From an uncultured bacterium (GTDB lineage Bacteria > Bacillota > Clostridia > Lachnospirales > Lachnospiraceae), in contig CAJMNR010000009.1 of assembly GCA_905214875.1 (NCBI GenBank), positions 1-64,000 on the forward strand: 64,000 nucleotides of DNA, given 5' to 3'. The position numbers and the translations under genes were made by a program. Shown piece by piece: positions 1 to 8,261 of the stretch. Under the pieces are notes generated by a model, which made no database searches, had not been told where the DNA came from, and saw nothing but the letters and a program-made list of their open reading frames with translations. Position 1 is the stretch's first letter, and the number at the start of each line of letters is the position of its first letter.

Positions 1-2
1 AA

Positions 3-740
3 GCTAACTGGAATAAACAGGAACCGATGATCTATCTGGCGGAAAAACGCTGTCATATTCATTATCATAATTTCAATGATATGGACTACAACTTTGGAGA
101 GAGTTTGCTTACAGATATTAAACCAATTATGGACGAATTAGAAGATATTATGAGTAAATTAGGAGATGCAATCTATGTTAATACATTGAATCCATTACCA
201 GTTGCAGTAGGACAGAGAATTGAAAGTAGTATTCCTGCAGACGCAACAGGATATATTTTGAACTTAGATAATGGAGATTTCAAGTATGCTAATTGTCAAA
301 TTGATACTAATACAGTTAAGTTATATTTGGATAATCTTAAACAAATGTTAAACGATATTGCTTGTATGCCTAGTGTAATTGGAAGTAGTACAAACATTGC
401 TAACATTAGTGAAACTAGTATGAAGATATTATTCCATTTAGCTAACCTTAATGCAGATGAAACTAAGAAGTGGCTTAACATTGGTTTCCAACAGAGGTTT
501 GATAAATTCAAACAAATTCTTTCTATGCAAGGAATTGAAGTAAGTGGAGAAGTAGAAGTTGTATATAACGTTAATATGCCTATTGCAACTACTGAAATGG
601 TTAGCAATTTGAAAGCAATGAGAGAATTAGGAGCAATAAGTATTCAAAGTGTTATGGATAAAAGTGATATTATTAGTGATACAAACGCAGAAATGGTTAG
701 AATTAATGGAGAGGGTAATGGTTCTAAAAGCCTTGAATAG
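3..740 (+). CDS. phage portal protein, C-terminal part (5' end outside window)
   Basis: The frame is open from the first bases of the window (A-N-W-N-K-Q-E-P precedes the internal ATG at 27), so this is the C-terminal 245 or so residues of a longer gene. The content resembles the C-terminal half of SPP1 Gp6-type portal proteins, which form the dodecameric DNA entry ring of tailed-phage capsids. Visible hallmarks are a segment on a sister-domain pattern 'ISETSMKILFHLANL', a preceding helix 'LKQMLNDIACMPSVIG', and an amphipathic C-terminus. No capsid, protease or terminase gene follows, so the portal is probably part of a decayed or satellite-like element. The family call is by pattern recognition only; the upstream half is needed to confirm it. 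Confidence 0.6.
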   Translation, partial: ANWNKQEPMIYLAEKRCHIHYHNFNDMDYNFGESLLTDIKPIMDELEDIMSKLGDAIYVNTLNPLPVAVGQRIESSIPADATGYILNLDNGDFKYANCQIDTNTVKLYLDNLKQMLNDIACMPSVIGSSTNIANISETSMKILFHLANLNADETKKWLNIGFQQRFDKFKQILSMQGIEVSGEVEVVYNVNMPIATTEMVSNLKAMRELGAISIQSVMDKSDIISDTNAEMVRINGEGNGSKSLE

Positions 741-934
741 TAAGGAATAGAGTGTGGTGTAGAACGTGTGTGTGGATATGTGTGTATGGTGGAATACTAT
801 ATGATGTGGTATTGAATACTACATGGTAAAATCGCACACATGTTCGATAAAAATAAACAAAAAAGTTTACAAAACAAAATTTATTTTGTGCAAATCGTAC
901 AATACTCTGAAAAAACTTGCAGTTGACTTTTGAG

Positions 935-982
935 GTCGTGTTATGGATTTTTCGTTCAGTTGGTTTTACAAGTCGTGTTATG
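935..982 (+). repeat. two 11-bp direct repeats
   Basis: GTCGTGTTATG occurs at 935-945 and again at 972-982, so the copies start 37 bp apart. They lie in the gene-free stretch after the portal gene. They could be binding sites for a phage regulator, but there is no further copy nearby to strengthen that view. Confidence 0.4.
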
Positions 983-1239
983 ACATTTTTATGCATTCGT
1001 TATTCATGCAAAAAAACATTAGTTAAAGGTGTTTAACATATCGGTTGTTTGTACATTTACCGACTTAACATTTATATGATAATCGTTATCAATTATAGGT
1101 GGCTCATAAATATACAATAATAATGTATAAATATTATGTATAATATACCGATTATGCATAGAGTAATAACATGGTAAAATATGTATGGATTGAAACATTG
1201 ATAAATAGAGGGTTAGGGGAGTTTCGACATAATGCGATA

Positions 1240-1269
1240 AATGTAACACAATAACTATTTTGTTACATT
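1240..1269. repeat. 9-bp perfect inverted repeat, operator-like
   Basis: AATGTAACA at 1240-1248 and TGTTACATT at 1261-1269 are perfect inverted copies with a 12-bp spacer. No T-run follows, so it is not a terminator. Its size and spacing suit a dimeric repressor site or a small hairpin upstream of the zinc-ribbon gene at 1418. Confidence 0.4.
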
Positions 1270-1417
1270 CTAGTCCAGATGATGTATAGTGAGTGTATAT
1301 TATATTCGTTACCCCTTTTCTCTGACGTGCCCCCTATCTAGTCACTATTTACCCCACAGTAAAATTTTTGACTTTTATCGACAATATGTTATACTTACAT
1401 TGAAAGGAGGTGAGAAG

Positions 1418-1651
1418 ATGAAAGAAACTGGAACTGTGGAATGTCCATATTGTAGTCATAAACATACATGGTGCATCTTAAAGGGTACTCAATTAAGTGG
1501 CAATGAAACTCCTATAGTTTATAATACAGAAAACTATGATTATCATTTAGAGGTTTCAAACGTCAATAACGTATATTGCCATAATGATGATTGTGAAAGA
1601 TTATTTAATATCATTCTTAATAAAGACGGTAATACAAAGGTAGAAAAATAA
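1418..1651 (+). CDS. small zinc-ribbon protein, phage-like hypothetical
   Basis: A 77-residue protein. The start at 1418 is chosen because AAAGGAGGTGAG lies just upstream; the open frame extends back to 1289 without another ribosome binding site. Two cysteine pairs, CPYC near residue 9 and C-H-N-D-D-C near residue 54, form a likely zinc ribbon, with two histidines (H18, H20) close by. Such small zinc ribbons in phages bind nucleic acid or regulate, but no particular family is recognised. It stands alone, closed by a terminator 20 bp downstream. Confidence 0.6.
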   Translation: MKETGTVECPYCSHKHTWCILKGTQLSGNETPIVYNTENYDYHLEVSNVNNVYCHNDDCERLFNIILNKDGNTKVEK

Positions 1652-1670
1652 TTACATAACAACTCATTAG

Positions 1671-1699
1671 AGGGCGTGATTAATTTCACGTTCTTTTTT
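1671..1699 (+). terminator. Rho-independent terminator
   Basis: AGGGCGTGA and TCACGTTCT form a 9-bp stem including two G-U pairs around a short AT loop, followed by six T. It closes the zinc-ribbon gene. Confidence 0.7.
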
Positions 1700-1738
1700 A
1701 ATACCATAAATTAAATCAAATAAGAAAGGAAAATAGAT

Positions 1739-2074
1739 ATGACAGTTTTAAATAGATTAAAGTTAGAATTATCAAATCAAGAATATTTCAATGATGAAGA
1801 ATACACTCAATTTCTATCAGAGAATAATCTTGTGGCTACAGATACATATGATAAAGCAACTATGCAACGTGAATTACTTTTAACTGTATTAGACGTACTA
1901 GAAGCTATTTCAAATGATATTGACATTATGAGACGTACTACTACAGAATTTGTAGATACAACTACTGCATATGCAATGTTAGAATCTCGTATTGCAAAGG
2001 TAAAAGATAAGATTGCGTCTATTCCAGAACAAGGAGAAGAATATAACTGTTTCTCTCTTATGTATATTCGCTAG
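1739..2074 (+). CDS. phage-like hypothetical protein
   Basis: A 111-residue acidic, mostly helical protein preceded by AAGAAAGGAAAATAGAT, a good ribosome binding site. There is no signal peptide or membrane segment. The composition and length (N-terminal 'LKLELSNQEYF' helix, a central helix-rich part, a helix ending in 'KVKDKIASIP') recall small phage head-to-tail connector or DUF proteins encoded near portal genes, but this is a resemblance only. It lies between the portal fragment and the integrase, so it most likely belongs to the integrated element. Confidence 0.5.
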   Translation: MTVLNRLKLELSNQEYFNDEEYTQFLSENNLVATDTYDKATMQRELLLTVLDVLEAISNDIDIMRRTTTEFVDTTTAYAMLESRIAKVKDKIASIPEQGEEYNCFSLMYIR

Positions 2075-2179
2075 ATAAAATGATGTGAAGAAATAATCAG
2101 AATAATACATAATTCTTAATTACATGGCGTCATTCTTATGCTATAATCATAGTATAAAGAATCTGACAGGAGGATGATT

Positions 2180-2557
2180 ATGGATATAACCGTAAACGAT
2201 GCTCTTACAGAAGTAGAATGTGAATTTAAAGCACTAATGAATTTGATCAGTGTTGTTAAGAAAGAACTTAATGAGAAAGAACTGGAATATGAGAATATAT
2301 ACATAAAACAGAGAGAGACAGTTTACCTAGATGCTTTTATTAATCACTATCCTAAAATTGCAGATAGTCTTATGAAAGAAAAAGGTATAACTCGTAACAA
2401 AGATTATACTATGGAAAAGGATTCATTAAGAAAAGAAATTGAAAATTACCAAAGAGCCTTTCGACATATACGGGATGATTTAGAGACTTTGTATAATAAA
2501 GAAAGTATAAACGTACGAGATAGTATTAGATCAGATGCATTAGAATTGTTGGAATAG
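2180..2557 (+). CDS. coiled-coil hypothetical protein of the integrated element
   Basis: A 125-residue protein. ATG at 2180 is preferred over ATG at 2174 because the ribosome binding site ACAGGAGG ends at 2173, directly against the earlier ATG. The sequence is strongly charged with heptad-like spacing of Leu/Ile over roughly residues 15-50 and 80-120, predicting two coiled-coil helices. It has no cysteine-rich or membrane segment. It resembles its downstream neighbour (2590) in design, and both probably form a short operon. No function is recognised. Confidence 0.55.
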   Translation: MDITVNDALTEVECEFKALMNLISVVKKELNEKELEYENIYIKQRETVYLDAFINHYPKIADSLMKEKGITRNKDYTMEKDSLRKEIENYQRAFRHIRDDLETLYNKESINVRDSIRSDALELLE

Positions 2558-2589
2558 ATAGAATTAAAGTAACGAATGGATGTGAAGAA

Positions 2590-2979
2590 ATGGAATATGA
2601 CGTTGAGGATGAATTAAAAAGTGATGATTACATGGTATTATCTTATCTTGAATTAATGGAAGATTTAGATAATAAGATAAAAGAAAAAACAAAGGAACGC
2701 ACGGTTGAAAAAATAAAATACAGTGAATTAAAATATAAAAATAAACTTTTAAATAATGCAGTTACTCCAGATTTTAAGCAAGATATTTTTCCAAACATAG
2801 ATTTAAATACAGTATGGGAAAATATTGTAAAAATACAAAAAGAAATAGAATGTTATGTACATACGAAGAATGTTGTTATAAATGATTATAAACGTTTTCT
2901 TGAAGAAAACTCAATAACACAGGAAAAAGTAGAAGAAATTATATCAATAAGTAATAAGATTAGAAGTGTTGTAAAATAA
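2590..2979 (+). CDS. coiled-coil hypothetical protein of the integrated element
   Basis: A 129-residue, Lys/Glu-rich helical protein starting 33 bp after the previous gene, with GATGTGAAG as a weak ribosome binding site. A long coiled coil is likely over residues 18-60 and again near the C-terminus. Like the gene before it, it has no recognisable catalytic motif. It ends ten bases before a bidirectional terminator shared with the convergent integrase gene. A structural or DNA-associated phage role is possible but not shown. Confidence 0.5.
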   Translation: MEYDVEDELKSDDYMVLSYLELMEDLDNKIKEKTKERTVEKIKYSELKYKNKLLNNAVTPDFKQDIFPNIDLNTVWENIVKIQKEIECYVHTKNVVINDYKRFLEENSITQEKVEEIISISNKIRSVVK

Positions 2980-2985
2980 TGAAAG

Positions 2986-3015
2986 AAGCACCCTAAATTA
3001 ATGGGGTGCTTTTTT
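2986..3015. terminator. bidirectional terminator between converging genes
   Basis: AAGCACCC (2986-2993) pairs with GGGTGCTT (3004-3011), followed on the plus strand by a T-run. The leftward integrase stop codon (2998-3000) lies inside the loop, so the hairpin can serve both strands. Confidence 0.7.
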
Positions 3016-3957
3016 CATTTTAATACATTGTTTTTTAGTTGACTTTGTAAGATTATCGAGTGGGTTGAATTTATCAAAGTCTATTGCTACCTCATTAGAG
3101 AACATATTGACGTATTCACGCACAACAGTTAAATCAGAGTGACCTAGTATCTTCTGCAGTCGGAATATGTCCCCACCATTTAATATCCACTTCTTAGCGA
3201 ATGTGTGCCTATACAAGTGGCAAGAAGTTTTGTCTACACCTCTGGAATGGTTATATCGTGCAATGGAATCTTCTGTAGTGCGTATGCTTGCTTGCAATCC
3301 CCACTCATTACAGAATACATATTCGTCTGGTTCTCCACCACGATATGACAAGTATTCTATGAGAACGTCTTTTAATACATTAGACATAGGTATGAGTTGT
3401 TGCTTATGGTTCTTTGTTTTCTCAATTGTAATCATGTTGTTGTCAAAATCAAGGTTCTTAATTTTAAGGGATAATGCAGACGATATACGATTACCAGTAG
3501 CAAATAGGTAGTTAGACAAAACCCACATTTTATATTGATTAAAACTTACTTTATTCACATTAGGTTTTGCAAGTAGTAATCTTAATTCGGTATCAGTATA
3601 AGTTTCTTTGATCTTCTTTTCTGCCCTAGGGATAGTTACTCTAAAAGGCGAAAGATAATCTTGTTCCATACACCAGTATAGGAAAGCACGAATACTTCTA
3701 AGATAGGAATTAATACTTATATCATTGCAAGTAGAGTTGTTTCTCTTATCAAGAATATAGTTATCAATAGTATCCTCTGTAATTTCGCATATAAGAGTAG
3801 CATTAGTTCGTTTGATAAAGTCCTCTACATGAGTACGATATACTTTCAATGTCTTTGGAGAGATATTTCTAATCTCACATTTCCTTAGATAAATTGTAAA
3901 GCAATCTTCAATGGTAGTAGGCTTATTTTGTTTCATGAATAATGATTTTTTAGACAT
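2998..3957 (-). CDS. tyrosine recombinase (integrase) next to tRNA-Leu
   Basis: A 319-residue phage-type integrase that would catalyse site-specific insertion and excision of the element. An N-terminal core-binding (SAM-like) domain covers about residues 12-105 and the catalytic domain about 115-290. The catalytic set is intact: R157 in GNRIS, K182, H247-x-x-R250 in HLYRH, H273 in LGHSD and the nucleophile Y282 in REYVNMF. On the minus strand GGAGGTAAA precedes the ATG. The gene points away from the tRNA gene, with its start about 120 bp from the tRNA 3' end, the usual arrangement at an att site within a tRNA. The Lys-rich C-terminal tail after residue 300 is variable. The far att copy lies outside the window. 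Confidence 0.9.
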   Translation of the reverse strand: MSKKSLFMKQNKPTTIEDCFTIYLRKCEIRNISPKTLKVYRTHVEDFIKRTNATLICEITEDTIDNYILDKRNNSTCNDISINSYLRSIRAFLYWCMEQDYLSPFRVTIPRAEKKIKETYTDTELRLLLAKPNVNKVSFNQYKMWVLSNYLFATGNRISSALSLKIKNLDFDNNMITIEKTKNHKQQLIPMSNVLKDVLIEYLSYRGGEPDEYVFCNEWGLQASIRTTEDSIARYNHSRGVDKTSCHLYRHTFAKKWILNGGDIFRLQKILGHSDLTVVREYVNMFSNEVAIDFDKFNPLDNLTKSTKKQCIKMKKAPH

Positions 3958-3979
3958 TTTACCTCCATTCAGAGTATAA

Positions 3980-4026
3980 AAAATACTCGTTAGACTAAGT
4001 GAATTTTATCAAATAATCTAACGAGT
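3980..4026 (-). terminator. terminator of tRNA-Leu (minus strand)
   Basis: ACTCGTTAGA (3985-3994) and TCTAACGAGT (4017-4026) are perfect 10-bp inverted repeats with a 22-nt loop. Read on the minus strand the second arm is followed by ATTTTTTA, so this is the likely stop for tRNA transcription. It could also be an arm-type binding site for the integrase. Confidence 0.6.
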
Positions 4027-4074
4027 GTTTATGAATGGTAAGTTTTACAAAAACTTTGTAAACCCTTATAGCAA

Positions 4075-4157
4075 TGCGGATAGAGGGACTCGAACCCTCA
4101 CGAGGTTGCCCCCGGCAGATTTTGAGTCTGCTGCGTCTGCCATTCCGCCACATCCGC
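4075..4157 (-). tRNA. tRNA-Leu, anticodon CAA
   Basis: Read on the minus strand the 83-nt sequence has a 7-bp acceptor stem (GCGGATG / TATCCGC region), an anticodon stem GCAGA/TCTGC around the loop CTCAAAA (anticodon CAA, codon UUG), a long variable arm as expected for a class II tRNA, and the TTCGAGT T-loop. The 3' CCA is not encoded; the base at the discriminator position is A. An integrated element with its integrase abuts the 3' end. Confidence 0.93.
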
Positions 4158-4177
4158 GTGTAAGTTATTACCTCAAT

Positions 4178-4206
4178 AGTATATATAATGGAAATTGTTT
4201 TGTCAA
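4178..4206 (-). promoter_or_regulatory. sigma-A promoter of tRNA-Leu
   Basis: On the minus strand TTGACA (4206-4201), a 17-bp spacer and TATACT (4183-4178) lie just upstream of the tRNA 5' end at 4157. This is a near-consensus promoter. Confidence 0.8.
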
Positions 4207-4294
4207 TATGTAAAATAAAAAAATCTAATAAAATCTTATCTGACATCTTTCATCATTTAAAAACAATTTTTCTTACCATATATTTAGTAAATAA

Positions 4295-4323
4295 TTGACA
4301 GGTAATTATTGGCAGTATACAAT
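4295..4323 (+). promoter_or_regulatory. sigma-A promoter of the hypB operon
   Basis: TTGACA at 4295-4300, a 17-bp spacer and TACAAT at 4318-4323. The predicted start of transcription is about 50 bp before the hypB start codon. Confidence 0.75.
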
Positions 4324-4380
4324 AAAAGTATGAGTTTTAACATCATATATATGGATTATTACACATAAGGAGAGAACAGA

Positions 4381-5049
4381 GTGAAAGAGTACAAGGTGAT
4401 TGAAGTAAAACGAAGTGTATTTGCAGACAATGATGCAGATGCAGATAAGTTAAGGGCAGAGTTAAAGGAACAAAATACATTTTTGCTGAATTTAATGTCA
4501 TCGCCTGGGGCAGGAAAGACTACGACGTTAAAACGTACGATTTCCATGCTAAAAGAAGAAATGAAGATTGGGGTAATGGAAGCGGATATTGACTCAGAAG
4601 TAGACGCAAAAGCGATTACAGAGACAGGAGTCAGAGCTATTCAAATTCATACTGGCGGCATGTGCCATTTAGATGCAGATATGACTCGCCAAGGAATTCG
4701 TGAATTTGGTACAAAAGATTTGGATCTTGTCGTACTTGAGAATGTCGGCAATCTAGTGTGTCCAGCAGAATTTGATACGGGAAGCACGAAGAACGCAATG
4801 ATCTTATCAGTTCCAGAAGGAGACGATAAGCCACTAAAATACCCATTGATGTTTTCTATTTGTGATGTAGTACTTATCAATAAATGTGATACATTATCCG
4901 TATTTGACGATTTTAGTAAGGAAGCGGTCAAAGAACGAATTTTAAGGCTAAATCCAAAAGCAAAAGTAATTTACATATCGGCAAAGACCGGAGAAGGATT
5001 TGATGAATGGGTGGATTGGCTCCGAACAGAGGTTGCTGAGGCAAAATAA
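4381..5049 (+). CDS. hypB: nickel-insertion GTPase HypB
   Basis: A 222-residue SIMIBI-class GTPase that delivers nickel to the NiFe-hydrogenase large subunit with HypA. The start is GTG with AAGGAGAG upstream. Visible features are the P-loop SPGAGKTT (41-48), the metal-binding C95-H96 and C127 that bridge the dimer, and the base-recognition NKCD (167-170). It lacks the His-rich nickel-storage N-terminus and the N-terminal CxxCGC motif of some relatives. It is the first gene of a three-gene operon with a large Fe-S flavoprotein and hypA. No hydrogenase or hypCDEF genes are in the window, so the client enzyme is unknown. Confidence 0.93.
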   Translation: MKEYKVIEVKRSVFADNDADADKLRAELKEQNTFLLNLMSSPGAGKTTTLKRTISMLKEEMKIGVMEADIDSEVDAKAITETGVRAIQIHTGGMCHLDADMTRQGIREFGTKDLDLVVLENVGNLVCPAEFDTGSTKNAMILSVPEGDDKPLKYPLMFSICDVVLINKCDTLSVFDDFSKEAVKERILRLNPKAKVIYISAKTGEGFDEWVDWLRTEVAEAK

Positions 5050-5081
5050 TATAGGAAAGTGTCGTTGGTGAAGGTGATAAT

Positions 5082-7796
5082 ATGGCAGAGGAAAGAAAGT
5101 TAATTTTGAAACTAGGTCAAAAGATTACAGATCGAATCGGACATAAAGTTACTGTGGAGGATCCAGAGTATTGGGGATTAGCTGGTATAGTGACAGATGA
5201 AATGGCCGAAGTAGCATTATCTATGAAATTACGAAAGCCGGCGACGGCAGAACAGATTGCAAAAAAATGCAAGAAGAGCGTGGAACGGACAACCGAATTG
5301 CTACAAGAAATGAGTGTCATCGGTTTGCTCGAGTATAACTGGGAAAATGACAAACACGAAAAACAATATGTATTGCCGATGTTTGTCCCAGGATGTGCCG
5401 AATTCTTTAACATGAATAAAGATGTTGTAGAAGCGCATCCAGAAGTAGCATTATTATTTGAAAGCATGTCACGCTTACCACTTGAAAAAGTAACGCCAAT
5501 GGTCCCATTAGGGGGAGCGGGAATCGGCATGCATGTCATTCCTGTTGAAAAGGCAATTCCGGCCGAGCCAAAATCAGTGAGCATTGAACATATTTCCCAT
5601 TGGGTAGAAAAATACGATGGAAAGTTTTCGGTAGGTGCATGTTCCTGCAGACGTTCACGCCGAATCCAAGGGGAAGGTTGTGGCCATCTGGAAGATGATA
5701 TGTGTATCGGTGTCGGAGATATGGCTGATTATTGTGTGGAAACAGGAAAAGGCCGCTATATCGACAAAAAAGAAGTATTTGAGATATTGGAACGCGCAGA
5801 AGAGAACGGATTTGTTCATCAGATTACGAATATTGATGGGCAAGATAAGATTTTCGCAATCTGTAACTGTTGCGTATGTTCCTGTTATGCACTCCGAACT
5901 TCGCAGTTATTTAATACGCCAAATATGTCGAGAAGCGCATATATTGCAACCGTGGATCCTGAAAAATGTGTTGCCTGTGGGCAATGTGTCGAGTATTGTC
6001 CAGCCGGTGCAGCCAAATTAGGTCAGAAAATATGTACGAAAGACGGTCCGATTGAGTATCCAAAACAGGAACTTCCAGATGAAACGAAATGGGGACCTGA
6101 AAAATGGAATCCAAACTATAGGGATGACAATCAAATCAACTGCTATAATACGGGAACGGCCCCATGTAAGACAAACTGTCCTGCCCATATTGCAGTGCAG
6201 GGCTATATTAAGATGGCAGCACAAGGAAGATATCGGGAAGCGTTAGAATTAATCAAGAAAGACAATCCATTTCCTGCAGTATGCGGAAGCATTTGTAATC
6301 GCCGCTGTGAACAAGCATGTACACGTGGAACCATTGATCAGGCAGTTGCCATTGATGAGATTAAGAAATTTATCGCAATGCAGGAATTAAAGGCGGAAAA
6401 CAGATACATACCAAAGATGGTAAATCAGATTGGAAAACCATATCCAGAAAAGATTGCCGTAATTGGAGCAGGACCGGCAGGAATGAGCTGTGCGTTCTTC
6501 TTAGCACAAAAAGGCTATCCGGTAACGGTATTTGAAAAGAATAAGAAACCAGGCGGCATGCTTGTACATGGGATTCCTTCCTTCCGTTTGGAAAAGGACG
6601 TGGTGGAAGCAGAAATTGATGTACTTCGCGAAATGGGCGTGGAATTTACATGCGGTGTTGAAGTCGGAAAAGACGTTACTCTTAAGGAATTAAGAAAACA
6701 AGGCTATAAGGCATTTTATATTGCAATTGGATGCCAAGGCGGCCGTAAGGCGGGAATTCCAGGAGAAGATGCAAAAGGAGTCGAAACTGGCGTAGAATTC
6801 CTACAACAGATAAATACTAAATCCGTCAAGTTAACAGGACGAACAGTTGTTGTAGGCGGCGGAAATGTTGCTGTCGATGTGGCTCGTAGCGCAGTCCGTG
6901 CTGGTTCAAGCGAAGTCGCCATGTTCTGCCTAGAAGACCGTGCAACAATGCCAGCAGCTAAAGAGGAAGTAGAGGAAGCCGAAGAAGAGGGAGTCAAAGT
7001 AAATCCAAGCTGGGGTCCAAAAGAAATTATAGTAGAGAAGGGGAAAGTCAAAGCCATTGTATTTAAGAAATGTACGTCTGTAAAAGACAAAGATGGCCGA
7101 TTTAACCCTCAATATGATGAAAACGAGCTTCTATCTGTAGAGTGTGAACATGTGATTATGAGTATTGGCCAAAGCATTCAATGGGGCAATTTATTAGATG
7201 GATCCAACGTAGAATTAGGCCGTGGAAATGGTGCAAAAGCAGATGAGGTTACGTATCAGACAGCAGAGCCAGATATTTTCGTCGGTGGAGATGTGTATAC
7301 AGGACCAAGATTCGCAATTGATGCCATTGCAGCTGGAAAAGAAGGTGCAGTCTCCATTCATCGCTTCGTTCATGATGGACAAAGTCTGACAATTGGCCGT
7401 AATCGCCGTGACTTTATCGAGTTTAATAAAGAGAATTTGGACATTCCAACGTATGATAATTCCAGTCGCCAGATTCCAGCAAAAAAAGCAGGGGTTGATG
7501 CAAAGACTACATTTGAAGATCTCCGATGTACGTTTACAGAAGAGCAGGTAAAAGCAGAAACAAAACGTTGTCTAGGTTGTGGCGCAACTGTTGTGGATTC
7601 TAACAAATGTATCGGCTGTGGAGTGTGTACGACAAAATGTGAGTTTGATGCGATTCATTTGGAACGTGTACTTCCAGAGGCAAGCAGAATGATTCGAAGT
7701 GAAGACAAGATGAAAGCCATTTTGCCATATGCTGCAAAACGTCAAATCAAGATCATTCGTAACAAGTATACGAAGAGTAAGGAAACGAGGAGATGA
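5082..7796 (+). CDS. multidomain Fe-S / FAD NAD(P)H oxidoreductase (GltD/NfnB-like core)
   Basis: A 904-residue cytoplasmic electron-transfer protein placed between hypB and hypA. In order: a winged-helix-like segment (about 40-100); a Cys-rich module with CSCRRSRR near 187 and CNCCVCSCY near 266; a ferredoxin motif CVACGQCVEYCP near 295; a GltD-type Fer4 domain (CYNTGTAPCKTNCPAH near 355 and CGSICNRRCEQAC near 405); FAD-binding GAGPAG near 462; the second Rossmann motif VVGGGNVAVD near 590 for NAD(P)H; and a C-terminal ferredoxin pair ending in CIGCGVCTTKC near 843. The core matches the small subunit of glutamate synthase and NfnB. It is far longer than GltD (about 470), so it is a fusion. 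It probably moves electrons between NAD(P)H and ferredoxin; the link with nickel insertion is inferred only from the operon. Confidence 0.85.
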   Translation: MAEERKLILKLGQKITDRIGHKVTVEDPEYWGLAGIVTDEMAEVALSMKLRKPATAEQIAKKCKKSVERTTELLQEMSVIGLLEYNWENDKHEKQYVLPMFVPGCAEFFNMNKDVVEAHPEVALLFESMSRLPLEKVTPMVPLGGAGIGMHVIPVEKAIPAEPKSVSIEHISHWVEKYDGKFSVGACSCRRSRRIQGEGCGHLEDDMCIGVGDMADYCVETGKGRYIDKKEVFEILERAEENGFVHQITNIDGQDKIFAICNCCVCSCYALRTSQLFNTPNMSRSAYIATVDPEKCVACGQCVEYCPAGAAKLGQKICTKDGPIEYPKQELPDETKWGPEKWNPNYRDDNQINCYNTGTAPCKTNCPAHIAVQGYIKMAAQGRYREALELIKKDNPFPAVCGSICNRRCEQACTRGTIDQAVAIDEIKKFIAMQELKAENRYIPKMVNQIGKPYPEKIAVIGAGPAGMSCAFFLAQKGYPVTVFEKNKKPGGMLVHGIPSFRLEKDVVEAEIDVLREMGVEFTCGVEVGKDVTLKELRKQGYKAFYIAIGCQGGRKAGIPGEDAKGVETGVEFLQQINTKSVKLTGRTVVVGGGNVAVDVARSAVRAGSSEVAMFCLEDRATMPAAKEEVEEAEEEGVKVNPSWGPKEIIVEKGKVKAIVFKKCTSVKDKDGRFNPQYDENELLSVECEHVIMSIGQSIQWGNLLDGSNVELGRGNGAKADEVTYQTAEPDIFVGGDVYTGPRFAIDAIAAGKEGAVSIHRFVHDGQSLTIGRNRRDFIEFNKENLDIPTYDNSSRQIPAKKAGVDAKTTFEDLRCTFTEEQVKAETKRCLGCGATVVDSNKCIGCGVCTTKCEFDAIHLERVLPEASRMIRSEDKMKAILPYAAKRQIKIIRNKYTKSKETRR

Positions 7797-7803
7797 GAGC
7801 AGG

Positions 7804-8148
7804 ATGCATGAGTTAGGCACAGTAGTTTATATCATCGATACATTAGAAACCTTGGCAAAAGAAGAGAATCTTACCGATGTTGCATCAGTGACCCTTGAAA
7901 TTGGAGAAGTAAGTTCCATTGTTCCTGACTATCTGGTGGATTGCTGGAATTACTCCCATGTAAAGTCGAAGTTATTAAAAGACTCTAAGTTAAAGATCAA
8001 CATTATTCCGGCTGTAACGCTTTGTGAAGAGTGTGAAAAGATTTTCTCTACCGTTCAATATAAAAAGCAGTGTCCATACTGCAAAAGCTATTTTACCCAT
8101 CTCATACGGGGAAATGAATTCAATATCAAAGAGATAGAAGCTTGTTAA
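7804..8148 (+). CDS. hypA: nickel metallochaperone HypA
   Basis: A 114-residue protein that binds nickel and zinc and works with HypB to load nickel into hydrogenase. The start at 7804 is chosen because HypA proteins begin Met-His-Glu, and H2 is the nickel ligand; earlier in-frame codons overlap the upstream gene. The zinc site is C74-x-x-C77 and C90-x-x-C93. Length is standard for the family. It starts 7 bp after the oxidoreductase stop, within the same operon, and is followed by a strong terminator. Confidence 0.93.
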   Translation: MHELGTVVYIIDTLETLAKEENLTDVASVTLEIGEVSSIVPDYLVDCWNYSHVKSKLLKDSKLKINIIPAVTLCEECEKIFSTVQYKKQCPYCKSYFTHLIRGNEFNIKEIEAC

Positions 8149-8169
8149 CCAGCCTATCTCTACAAAAAG

Positions 8170-8203
8170 GCCTGTGAAACGACTTATCGTTCACGGGCTT
8201 TTT
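8170..8203 (+). terminator. terminator of the hyp operon
   Basis: GCCTGTGAA (8170-8178) pairs with TTCACGGGC (8190-8198) through one G-U pair, followed by TTTTT. Confidence 0.8.
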
Positions 8204-8226
8204 CTAAACTTTATATTTATTTTGGA

Positions 8227-8255
8227 TTGACAATATATGGAATAATCGCTATACT
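8227..8255 (+). promoter_or_regulatory. consensus sigma-A promoter
   Basis: TTGACA at 8227-8232, 17-bp spacer, TATACT at 8250-8255. Transcription would begin near 8262, about 145 bp before rsgA and only about 50 bp before a strong terminator. Confidence 0.8.
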
Positions 8256-8261
8256 GAATGA

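Larger units (their letters stand above)
741..1417. other. 677-bp AT-rich intergenic stretch in the phage-like element
   Basis: No credible gene is seen on either strand; the antisense frames at 724-996 and 1019-1249 lack ribosome binding sites and have low-complexity products. The stretch holds a GT-rich run (about 750-800), two copies of an 11-bp direct repeat (935 and 972), several TATAAT-like boxes around 1120-1150, and a 9-bp inverted repeat at 1240-1269. This looks like a control region or a site from which genes have been lost, but no specific regulator site is recognised. Confidence 0.5.

Noticed and set aside
724..1249. Antisense frames in the gap after the portal gene
   Set aside because: No ribosome binding sites; products rich in His, Tyr and Phe typical of translated AT-rich non-coding DNA.
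4025..4246. Open frames across tRNA-Leu on both strands
   Set aside because: They translate the tRNA gene itself, which has a complete cloverleaf, promoter and terminator.
5117..7820. Several antisense frames within the Fe-S flavoprotein gene
   Set aside because: They are shadows of a well-supported gene, with no start signals and no recognisable domains.
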